64,000 bases of DNA from Entomortierella parvispora. Its lineage: Eukaryota > Mortierellomycota > Mortierellomycetes > Mortierellales > Mortierellaceae. Where the stretch lies: assembly GCA_963573315.1 (NCBI GenBank), contig OY752143.1, positions 2,728,001 through 2,792,000 of the forward strand. The letters are read 5' to 3'. Shown here piece by piece: positions 12,193 through 21,410 of this stretch (position 1 is its first letter; each line of letters begins with the position of its first letter). Position numbers and translations under genes: made by a program. The notes beneath the pieces were generated by a model. It was not told where the DNA came from. It was given only the letters and a program-made list of their open reading frames with translations, and did no database searches.

Positions 12193-12822
12193 TTAAACTT
12201 GGTTCGCAGTGTTAGCACGAAGTCGTGCAACCTCTGCCCTAGAATCATCCAATTGCTGCTGCAAATCCTTGACCTGGTTCTGCAATCTCGCCAATTCATC
12301 CTGTTGATGTTCTGCGGTTTCGATGGCGACCGTACCCGTCAACTTGATGACACGCCATAACCGGAAGATGATCAAAAGCGAACCCAGCTCCTGTTCCGCA
12401 CCCTTCAAGAAGATCTCCAACAGGAACGAGACCACAATGATGACCGCATCTGCCAGGTGAAGATAGCCATGTGGGGTCGAGCCCCAAAAGTACGAGAATC
12501 CAAAGGCGTAGACCTTGAGGAAGACTTCGACCACGAAGATGGACACAATTGCCAAGGATGCGTGCGCAAAGATCTCCAGAATCCACTCGGCTTCTTCGGA
12601 CTCGTCCAGACCCAGGAGGGAGGCACCGATTTGGAGGATGACAAGGAGAATGTCGAGCGCTGTGAGAATGAGAATGAGGACATGGGATTTCTTGGACTCG
12701 ATCAACTCCCCAATCTCGTAACGCGACTTCACGAAGGCGGAGCTGTCGGCGTTTTCAGGCACCAAAGGCGTGGTTTCGTCCGACGTGGAGGGGATCGCTC
12801 CGTAGGAAGACTGTTGTGCCAT
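12193..12822 (-). CDS. Voltage-gated proton channel (Hv1 type)
   Basis: This is a four-segment voltage-sensor domain protein of 209 residues in one exon, related to HVCN1; such channels extrude H+ across the plasma membrane on depolarisation. S1 (about 48-66) has the selectivity Asp57 in LTALDILLVILQI. S2 (about 83-108) has Glu99 and Lys103 in VVEVFLKVYAF and His87. S3 has Asp125 in HLADAVIIVVSF. S4 reads IIFRLWRVIK, with Arg154, Arg157 and Lys160 at the three sensor positions, so the third is Lys and not Arg. The C-terminus is a heptad coiled coil (about 170-202) as in dimeric Hv1. The S3-S4 loop has no His at the place of human His193, one of two zinc ligands. The ATG at 12822 gives a short cytosolic N-terminus (30-40 residues). 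Confidence 0.93.
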   Translation of the reverse strand: MAQQSSYGAIPSTSDETTPLVPENADSSAFVKSRYEIGELIESKKSHVLILILTALDILLVILQIGASLLGLDESEEAEWILEIFAHASLAIVSIFVVEVFLKVYAFGFSYFWGSTPHGYLHLADAVIIVVSFLLEIFLKGAEQELGSLLIIFRLWRVIKLTGTVAIETAEHQQDELARLQNQVKDLQQQLDDSRAEVARLRANTANQV

Positions 12823-13172
12823 GGTTGAGGTCGATGGTGCTTGTTTTTTTAGGCTGAAGGAAGGATGAAGAAATGGACAAAGAAAAATCAAATGAATGGA
12901 AGGAAAAAAAAGAAAAAAAAAAAAAAAAAAAACGAGAGCACCAAAGAAAACCAACAATCCAGTTTTGAAGCCCTGCGTGCCGTGCGCATGGGCTGTGAGC
13001 GTGACAAAGACGGACAAACAGCCAGAACGATCGGGAAAACAAAAAAGAACGAGCTATTATTACAATGGTACAAGGGAAACAAGCAGTTGCTAGATGTATG
13101 ATCTTCCCGAGCCTGGTCCTCAGGTCCTGCCGAGGAGCAAAAAAGAAGCCCACCATCCTCATCTTTGAGTGA
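12823..13172. other. Short intergenic region with poly-A tract
   Basis: These 350 bases lie between the proton channel and the upstream GT61-like gene, both on the minus strand. They hold an A-rich run near 12,903-12,931 (T-rich in the sense of transcription), which is probably part of the channel promoter or leader. Nothing else was seen. Confidence 0.5.
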
Positions 13173-16030
13173 TCAGTGAGCGAGTATCCGGCCAAGGTCC
13201 ACCTGCCAGACAAGACTTTGGGCCTCCTGCACTGTCATCGACTCGTCCACCTGGCCCCACACGCCTGCAGGTCCGAACACCATGGTCGTCATACTGGTCG
13301 CGCATGGCGTCAAGCCCATGGCCCCTGTTGCTCCAATAGGTTGTGTGCTCTTGGCCGCACCACAGCACTGGCCTCGCCTACAGAACTCTGCAAAGTTGAG
13401 CGCTGGTTGCGCATGGTTGCTGTATTTTCTCCTTGGTGCTTCGTCCACAGAGGGTGCAGGGGCATGCGTGTCGATCTCTTTAGGCCGGGGCACCGTTTCC
13501 TTCGAGCTGTCTGGTGCAACTGGAGCTGGAGCATGGTCTGGGGTTGAAAGTGCTGGACTTTGCTTTGGATCGACAGGTCTTGTCTCATCCTTCTCCTGGT
13601 CTTTCTTTGGCGGCTCGTCATATTCATGAATGTTAATGTCCTCCAGGTTCTCGCCATCCTCAATGACCGTTTCTTGATCTTGGTCGTCCTTTGCTCCCTC
13701 AATATGTACAACGTCCTCCAGGTCAAGATCTTCTGGCTCAGATGGTTCAGTATTATCATCTTCCGACGGCTCCTCCGCCTCATCCTCATCAATTCCTTCA
13801 ATATGGGATGGCTCCAAGTCTGGGTTCTTCTCTTCCACAAACCCGTCAACCTTGCCCTTGGACGACAATTCTTCAGGCACCAGTTCGTCCTCATCGCCGT
13901 CTTCATCCTCGCCTGCTTCCTCATCGCCCTCTGCACCTCTCTTGGCGTGGTGGGTTCCGACTGGTGGAGGTTCAACAAAAGTAAAGTCCTTCGCAAGTCC
14001 TTCAATCAGCGTTGTTAACTCCTCGCTATTGATTCTCCGACTGACCTCTTTCGTATAGCAATCCTCAATCGCCTTCCAGGTCGCTGATTGAGATCGGAAG
14101 TCCTTCCTCATATTGACAAAGTCCTCAAAGTCCAAGGCAGAGATGGCTTCAGAACTAAAGGTGGGCGAGTCCTCTGCAGCTTCAATACACTCATGTGCCA
14201 GATTCCTGTTCGCCTGGACACAGCTCTCGTCCAGACAGTCCCAAGCAAAGAGTCGTTTCCCAAAGGCCATCATACGATCCGTGTAGATCTTGCTTGATCG
14301 CGTGAATCGAGGAAGGATCGAAACTACAACAGACCCTGGCTCCATCCAGTCTGCATATCCCAATCCATCTCCTTGAGGGGCGACGAGGATGTTTTGCTTC
14401 TGGAAGAGTTGTGCTGCCTGAGCATTTCCAATCATTTTTGGGTAATCCAGGTGGATGTTTTGAACGGAAAACCCCTTGTCCAGCAGAGAGTTTTCCAAGG
14501 ATTGCATGTTTGGGATGCTGGTGTTGCCATACCGACCCAAAAGTGCCACATTGATCTTGGATCGGGGTACAGACTCTCCACTGACAGCCACACTACCGTC
14601 CACGACTGCTTTACCGTCTGCAGGGTCGGCTGCCGGCCTTACGTGGATAATGTCCGGGTCCGTTTGTTGGTATCGCATCATGGCAGGTGCGAGCTCGTCC
14701 AGAACCTTTGTCCTAAGTGACCCCGTCAAATCATCTCCGCCGATCAAGTTTTCGCAAAAGGGACGAGTGCATCGAGACTGCAGCCCGATCACAGCTTTGG
14801 CAAAACATGTTGGGTAACTTTTGCTGGGTGGACTCATTTGATGCTCAGCAAGTTTCCTGCTTGGTACTCCATCAAGGACTATCTCGCGCCCATTGGGTGC
14901 CAGGAGAAAAGTTTCCAGGTCACGATCCTGATCTCGGTTGAGAAGCTGCTTCTTTGGCTCATAGTCCTTGTTCCGTTGCCCAGCGACACGCATGAACCAT
15001 GACGATTTCGTACCTCCAAAGCTGCTCATCACGCTATGTGGTTTTTTGTGGACAAAAAAGGGACGAATTGGTTTGTAAGTGTTGTTCTTTCAGATGGTAG
15101 CCCGGTTCCGAAGAGCGAGGATGGGTACAACTTCTTCATATGCAAGAAAACGAGAAGTTGGTGGTTGTGCAACCCTCCGAATAGGAATAACAAAGTTGCA
15201 AGAGCACAGTTTGCATGTGTTTCCACTTTGAGGTCGTCAATACTCTTGCTCCACACTGATCAAGATTGGCCCTGGGGTGTTACCTGTGCAGCGGCAAGAG
15301 GTTATTCATTGTCCAGGTGCGCCTGTTGGTGGGATCATGTCCATAGACAAAAATGGCTTCGTCCACAAAGCGGTAGCTCCGAGCAGGAAATTGGTTGACA
15401 ATGGAAGGCCTGAAATATGCGTCGGAGGCTGGATCAGCAGAAACGACATTGATATGAGGAGGCTCTTCCGAGCCCGAGGCAAGGTGAATCCATGCACCTG
15501 ATGAGAATAACGGAGGGAGAATTGTTAGAGGATTAAATAAATATGAAATATGATCCAAGAGAGCAGATCGGGGTCAAAGAAGACCCACCACGTTCGGCAT
15601 CGACACAAAGGTTCTGGATGGTGCAGACCGTTGCGCGATTGAACCCAGCACGCAGGGGGCTCGCTTTGTGTGGTGTCACGGTCTCGCAGGAGAAGGAGGA
15701 GATCAAGGTCGAGTTGCGCCATCGAAGGGTCTTTGCGAGCGAGCTGGCAGGGCTGTTGTGGCTGCCACCGCCACTGCCAAGGTTCTGTTGCTCCAGCCGT
15801 ATCCAGTCGTCGTTGTCGTGATCAGCCGCAGAGGGGAGGCCCAGGGAGAGCGGTGAAGACGAGTAGAGAAGAAGCCACGAGAGACTGAAGGTGACAAGGA
15901 TGCAGGAGAGAAATATGCGGGGGCTCAGACATGCCCTTGGCAGGGGGATCCTTGAGGACGATGTGCCTGCCATTTGTCCAGAGCTGAAGAAGGGCAGCAA
16001 GGAACTGGCGCTGCCGTTGCGCGAAGGCAT
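13173..16030 (-). CDS. GT61-like glycosyltransferase, type II membrane protein with acidic tail
   Basis: This is a predicted Golgi/ER glycosyltransferase of the GT61 (DUF563, POMGNT2/EOGT-like) superfamily, 838 residues. Exons are 16030-15589, 15497-15284 and 15033-13173. A single signal anchor lies near residues 39-58 (IFLSCILVTFSLSWLLLY). The luminal part has the family layout: VCTIQNLCVDAERGAW across the first junction, a WTMNNLLPLH segment equivalent to the FHVFHDDLLP region, WFMRVAGQR, and near residues 434-452 ILVAPQGDGLGYADWMEPG, matching the usual HGAGL...MxPG motif but with Gln for the His. After about residue 586 follows an acidic, Pro-rich region of about 135 residues and then a Cys-containing end. 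It shares a 493-base divergent promoter with phosphoglucomutase. The sugar and acceptor are unknown. The intron 15283-15034 is supported by continuity across the LLPLH junction. Confidence 0.78.
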
Positions 16031-16523
16031 GTTGCTGGGACTGGAAGAAAGGACGAATGAGATTGGTCGGAATGAGGGAGGGGTAGGGATTGCTTGCGTC
16101 TATTCTCTGTCTGTGGGGTGTACCTGGTGTATTAATGGATGAAGGAAGGAAGAGGGAAGGAAGAAGAGGAGCGGAAGAAGAGGAATGAATGAACAAAGAG
16201 AAGGCGAGAAAGAGAAGGAAAGGAAAACCAAATGCATGCGATGACAAGCACGCACACACGCACTGCAAAAGGAAAGGAGAAACAGAGGCGAGACCAGCAG
16301 GACAGAGCCACCCTCGCCAGAGTGAATTCCATGCCCAGAAGCGTAGCCCTGCTCTCTGTAATCCGAAAGTACCGTCCCCTTCTTTTTTTTCTTTGTGTCG
16401 TTCCCTTCATTCCTCCCTCTCTCTGTCTCTCCCTCCATTCCTGCATTCCTTCTTTTCTTTCTTCTCTTCTCTTCTCTTTACTCAACCTCCTCCCTTCGTC
16501 CTCCTCTACCACCACTTTCACCG
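16031..16523. promoter_or_regulatory. Divergent promoter of GT61-like gene and PGM
   Basis: This 493-base gap separates two divergent start codons, so it must hold both promoters. The PGM side (about 16,380-16,500) is a strong pyrimidine tract ending close to the ATG, while the GT61 side is purine-rich (CT-rich on its own strand). No TATA box or known operator was recognised. Confidence 0.55.
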
Positions 16524-19115
16524 ATGGCTTCCATCCAGTCGATCCCCACAAAGCCTTTTGACGGCCAGCGCCCTGGTACCTCTGGCCTCCGCAAGCGCGT
16601 CAAGGTCTTCCAGCAGGAGCACTACACCCAAAACTTCATCCAGGCCACCCTCGATGCCATCCCCACTGGTGCAAAGGGTGCAACCCTCGTCATCGGTGGC
16701 GATGGTCGCTACTTCTCGCCCGAAGCCGTCCAGATGATCATCCGTATTGCTGCTGGAAACGAGGCGAGTACTCTTGCATTGATATGATGTCAACGCGACG
16801 AAGCCGTCCTTGTCAGATCGGCGAAATCTTTCATGTCTGCATTTATGCCACCATCAAACCGCAGCTAACCACCTTGGCGACACGGTTAACCAGGTCTCCA
16901 AGTTGATCATCGGCCAGCACACCATCTTGTCCACCCCTGCTGCTTCCAACCTCATCCGCATCCGCAAGGCTACAGGTACAGATCGGATTTTAATTTATTG
17001 CAGAGCAATGTGGTGGTTGGCCTCCTGAAAGAGTCGTGAGAAATGTTGTCGTTGGTTGTGCTAGTTCTATAGGCATCTATCCAGTGTATGCTTCTTGCAC
17101 TTGCTCGTTGGTTGTTCTGAGTGTTTCATTGAAGCGATTGAGATACAAGATGAGTCTCGATCCAGGCAGCTCGCTCTTGTTGGTCGGGAACGGATATTAA
17201 CCTTCGCTGCTCTTTTCCTTTATTTTTCTCCTCTCTGGTGCTTGCCATCTAGGTGGAATCCTCCTCACTGCTTCCCACAACCCTGGTGGTAAGTGCTCAG
17301 TTGTGTTTGTCGATTCCTCATCATCTTATCTATAATTATCTGTTCAGTGCAACCGAACAGATTCATTTTCTTTGGGCCTGCGTTCGTCATGGCTACAATC
17401 GCCTATCTTGCCCTTTGCCCCCCGCCTTTGTGGTCAATGCTCCAGCAAAGACTCTCGGCGATAAGTTTTTTCTTCTTTCGCCTCTGTTGGGTCAGGATTC
17501 ATCCTTATCACTTCCTTCTATCCCCACACCGTCGCACTTTGATGCTTTTGTGTTTCAACTCTATTTTATCAATGCATTCGTTGATTCTTCGATTCGTCCT
17601 GTCTTGTCTCTGCCCACGCTCATCCGTTTTCTCTCGTCAATTGCTTTTAGGACCCGACAATGACTTTGGAATCAAGTACAACATGAGCAACGGTGGCCCA
17701 GCCCCCGAGGCTGTCACCGAAAAGATTTACGAGATCACCCAAAAACTGACCTCGTACAAGGAGGTCAAGCTCGCACCCGTATGTTCCGCCTGTTGCCATT
17801 GCATGTTCGGAATGATTGGCCAGTAGGCGAGACATCCGTTCCGAGAAATGGACCTGGGAAATACACTTCCTGTTCACTAACGGACATTTTTCCCAACACT
17901 TTTCTTCTTGCTCGCCGGCTCTCTTTCTAGGTCGATCTCTCCACTATCGGCATCCAGCGTATCGGCTCCCTCGAGGTTGAGATCATTGACTCGGTTGCTG
18001 ATTATGTCGTTCTCCTCAAGAACATTTTCGACTTTGACCTCATCAAGAACTTTTTGAAAAAGACCCCCGAGTTCACCGTCCTTTTCGATGGCATGCACGG
18101 CGTCACCGGTCCCTATGGCCAGCAGATCTTTGTCAACGAACTCGGACTCCCTCAGAAATCTGTTATGAACTGCAAACCCCTCCCCGATTTCGGTGGCGGA
18201 CACCCTGACCCTAACCTCACCTATGCCCACGATTTGGTCCAGCGTGTTGAGAAGGAGAACATCAGCTTCGGTGCTGCTTCTGACGGCGATGGTGATCGCA
18301 ACATGATCATTGGCAAGGGCGCCTTTGTCACTCCCTCGGACTCTGTTGCCATTATCGCTGCTCAAGCTGATGCCATTCCTTATTTCAGACGCACCGGTGT
18401 CAAGGGATTGGCTCGCAGCATGCCCACCAGCACTGCGTTGGACCGTGTTGCTGCCAAGAAGGGCTTTGAATGCTTCGAGGTCCCCACTGGCTGGAAGTTT
18501 TTTGGTAACCTCATGGATGCAGGACGTCTCTCGATCTGCGGCGAGGAATCTTTTGGAACGGGATCTGACCACATTCGCGAAAAGGATGGTGTCTGGGCTG
18601 TCGTTGCCTGGCTCAACATCATTGCTCATGTGAACCAGACCAAGGCCGCCGGTATCAATGACATTCTCTTGGATCACTACAACGTTTACGGACGCAACTT
18701 CTTCTCCAGATATGATTACGAGGAAGTCGAGTCTGAAGGCGCTAGCAAGATGGTTGACCGCCTTCGTGCTTTGGTGTCCACTGACCGCGCCAACCTTATC
18801 GGAAAGGATCTCGGCCACGGCTTTGTGGTCAAGGATGGTGATGACTTTGAGTACACCGACCCAATTGACGGCAGTGTCTCCAAGAAACAGGGCGTTCGCG
18901 TCATTTTTGAGGATGGTTCGCGTTTGATTATCCGTCTCTCTGGAACAGGATCTCAGGGTGCTACGGTCCGTCTCTATGTCGAGAAGTACGAGGCTGACTC
19001 AAGCAAGTTCGAGGACAAGACACAGGATGCGCTTCGTCCCTTGATCGAGGTTGCCCTCCAGCTCAGTCAATTGACGGCGTTCACAGGCCGCAAGGAGCCA
19101 ACTGTCATCACGTAA
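16524..19115 (+). CDS. PGM1: Phosphoglucomutase
   Basis: This enzyme interconverts glucose-1-phosphate and glucose-6-phosphate in the cytosol; length is 556 residues, normal for the family. Exons are 16524-16763, 16894-16975, 17253-17288 (36 bases), 17651-17778 and 17931-19115. The phosphoserine loop TASHNPGG has Ser115, the metal loop DGDGDR lies near 280-285 and the sugar loop GEESFG near 366-371. The phosphate-binding [13 protein letters not shown] segment lies near the C-terminus. The first intron starts with GC: the exon ends in GAG and the intron opens GCGAGT. Only this join continues AAGNE into VSKLIIGQ in frame, as in other PGMs. The tiny third exon codes for [13 protein letters not shown] poly(A)-signal-like AATAAA follows about 30 bases after the stop. 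Confidence 0.97.
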
Positions 19116-19447
19116 AAAGGTCTTGCTGTCTTGTACCTGTAGCTTTGTAAATAAAATTTTTGGCGTATCGCTCCCTACCTCATTCTCCATCTCGTCCATC
19201 CGTCGCATTGTCGTTGTCATGGAATCTCCGGCTCCCGGAAATGCGCCAGGTCCTCCAAGGCCTACTATGAGAATCCCCTTCCGGTAAAACTGTGTCAAAG
19301 AGAGTGTCTCCCCATTATTTATTCAGCCAATAATGAAGCAGTTTCAGCAACAACCGGGAGCAGCACGTAACTGCTACAAAAAATAATTTTGTGGCGCCTC
19401 ATTCATTATTTTGCATCTTTCATCCCAACTTCTACATCCAAACCATC
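19116..19447. other. Spacer with F-box N-terminal relic
   Basis: This gap lies between PGM and the first intact F-box gene. It contains the PGM 3' end and, from about 19,180 to 19,287, a stretch similar to the 5' end of the F-box genes (listed separately). The rest has no recognisable feature. Confidence 0.6.
19219..19287 (+). pseudogene. Truncated N-terminal relic of an F-box paralogue
   Basis: A 23-codon reading frame opens with the same MES-x-x-P...NAPGPPxPTM pattern as the four downstream F-box proteins and is preceded by the same CATTGTCGT-type leader just before the ATG. Similarity ends after PTM, the frame closes at TAA 19285-19287 and no F-box follows. It looks like the leftover edge of a deleted tandem copy, sitting about 100 bases after the PGM stop. 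Confidence 0.75.
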
Positions 19448-21112
19448 ATGGAATCAGCGACCCCGTCATCCGGAAACGCGCCAGGCCCCCCAAGCCCTAC
19501 CGTGGGGCCCCAGGGCTACGAGGATCCCTCTCCGCTGCAAATTCCCGAGCTTCTGATCCGAATTGGCCGATACTTGGATCAGCCCTCACTCCTATCTTCC
19601 CAGCTTGTGTGTCGCGAATGGCACAAGACCCTTGTGCCTCTAGTTTGGACCGATCTGAAGCTCGTTCAACACGGTCCCCACTTCATGGACCCCGTAACCG
19701 ATGACTTTATCCGCCAGAATGCTCCTCATGTCAAGCGTCTCTTCATTGAAGTTGACCCTCAACAATATGAGCGATTCTTCGGCAACCTGGACGATGATCT
19801 TTGTCTCCGAACCGTTGTCTTCCCCAAACTGACGTCGCTCGAGATGAAGATCCAACAGAAGTCCTACTGGGGTAGTCAGACGAGGGAGATGGAATACCTG
19901 ACTTCGAACTTGCTCAGGCTGATGTTGAAGAGCAGCTCCCTGGGCAATGGCGGAGGAGAAGGACTCCGTGCGCTCCAGGTGCTAAAGATCGAGAGTTTTC
20001 ATTTTCAATACATGCCTCGGGATTGGATGACCCTTTGGGAGACACTTTGGTCCAGGCTCCAAGTTCTTTCATTGGAGGGAATGTGGTGGGAGACGTATCA
20101 GATCTTTGAAGAAGAGGAGGACGAGGAACTCGACGTTTCGAATAACGAGAGCGTGAAAAAGGAAAGAGCAAGATCTGACGAAACGTGCAATTTCGACAAG
20201 ATGGAAAAACTGGCCAAGCGACTAGGACCGTCCTTGACGATGCGGGATTTAACCTTGATTGACAAGTGCGGCAGTAACAGAGCACTGTATGAGATCCAGA
20301 AATGGATGGTGCTACAATGTCCTAAGCTTGTCCGACTGGAGTGGCGTACTGATTATGACAAGCAAATGGGAGTCTCGGTTCTGGCCATGATGCGGAATGC
20401 CATTGAACGCGGGCGACAAAAGAATCCCCCCCAATTTCAGGAACTGGAGACCTTGGCACTTCTCGTGCCAGGGTTTCTGCCTACCGATTTTGCACGCTTG
20501 GTCGAAACCATGCCCCGTTTGACGGAGCTCAAGATGGATGGAGTTACTGCCTTTAGAGGCAACTCATGGGACGTACTCAGAAACTCGACACCTCGCCATT
20601 TGGAGACGCTCAGAGTTGTGGATGTTAAAGGATGCGGTATAGGGCCAATGGCCTTGCACGACATTCTCTGTAGTTTGCCTCATCTCGAAGATATTCGGGG
20701 AGATGTCCTCGAAGACGTGATCCTGCGGAGGGATACCCGACCTTGGGCTTGCAAGAAAACACTAAAGCGTCTTTGCGTGGATTTCCAGGTTTCATCCCAA
20801 AGACGGCTCCTCTCCCAGACTTTGTTCATCAGTCGAGTGGCAGAGTTGGAGCAACTCGAGGATCTGATGGTGGCCTATTCCGATTTGCGTCTGGATCTGT
20901 CCAAGCCAAAGGGAATGTTGGATGGCTTGAAGGGCCTCAAGCGTCTAAAGTCGTTCGCATTCAACACTCGGCAAATGAACGCTATCCAGTGCGACTGGGG
21001 CCTGGCGGAGGTGGCATGGGCCCGCGAGAACTGGCCAGATTTGAAGAATGTGGATATGGTCGTTTACAAAGACGAGGTGCCTGAAGCGGACAAATACCCT
21101 GCTAACTTTTAA
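19448..21112 (+). CDS. F-box/LRR-like protein, tandem copy 1
   Basis: This intronless gene encodes 554 residues. Residues about 29-72 form an F-box-like motif (LQIPELLIRIGRYLDQ, then LVCREWHKTLVPLVWTDL), which in this class docks the protein on Skp1 of an SCF ubiquitin ligase. The remainder is leucine-rich with irregular repeats, a likely substrate-recognition solenoid. A conserved block near the C-terminus reads RPWACKKTLKRL and AELEQLEDLMVAYSDLRLDL, and the end reads ARENWPDLKNVDMVVYKDE; all copies share these. The start was placed at the ATG of MESATPSS because MES begins every copy. The upstream frame stays open to 19391 but has no conserved ATG. The substrate is unknown. An acidic/basic insert near residues 217-240 differs between copies. 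Confidence 0.85.
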   Translation: MESATPSSGNAPGPPSPTVGPQGYEDPSPLQIPELLIRIGRYLDQPSLLSSQLVCREWHKTLVPLVWTDLKLVQHGPHFMDPVTDDFIRQNAPHVKRLFIEVDPQQYERFFGNLDDDLCLRTVVFPKLTSLEMKIQQKSYWGSQTREMEYLTSNLLRLMLKSSSLGNGGGEGLRALQVLKIESFHFQYMPRDWMTLWETLWSRLQVLSLEGMWWETYQIFEEEEDEELDVSNNESVKKERARSDETCNFDKMEKLAKRLGPSLTMRDLTLIDKCGSNRALYEIQKWMVLQCPKLVRLEWRTDYDKQMGVSVLAMMRNAIERGRQKNPPQFQELETLALLVPGFLPTDFARLVETMPRLTELKMDGVTAFRGNSWDVLRNSTPRHLETLRVVDVKGCGIGPMALHDILCSLPHLEDIRGDVLEDVILRRDTRPWACKKTLKRLCVDFQVSSQRRLLSQTLFISRVAELEQLEDLMVAYSDLRLDLSKPKGMLDGLKGLKRLKSFAFNTRQMNAIQCDWGLAEVAWARENWPDLKNVDMVVYKDEVPEADKYPANF

Positions 21113-21410
21113 AAAGTGTGAAAAAAAAACTTTCAATAAAGAGTATTCCTTCTGTTTCTTGGGCAAAGATGTTGGGAAAGGTTGGGTGGACAATGGCTTG
21201 TCGTTCTTGCTCTGGAGACGCGCACGGACGACATGCAGTGCCCTGTCCTTGCATCGACAAGTTCGAGTTCAGAAGGAGTTCGAGGACAAGTCTTGGTCGA
21301 GTTGACAGCATGAAAATTTTACTCGAGGTGGCACAGGCGCAGGAGCAGCAATGGACGCTTTTTGCCTCTTCATCTTCCATTTCGCATCTTACATCCATGT
21401 CATTGTCGTC

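Noticed and set aside
15029-15256. Minus-strand frame of 75 codons between GT61 exons 2 and 3
   Set aside because: It lies in the predicted intron. Joining exon 2 directly to 15033 restores the conserved LLPLH-SVMSSFGG sequence, so this frame is taken as chance.
17253-17663. Plus-strand frame across PGM exon 3 and intron 3
   Set aside because: It only overlaps the 36-base exon in another frame; PGM conservation shows that the rest is intronic.
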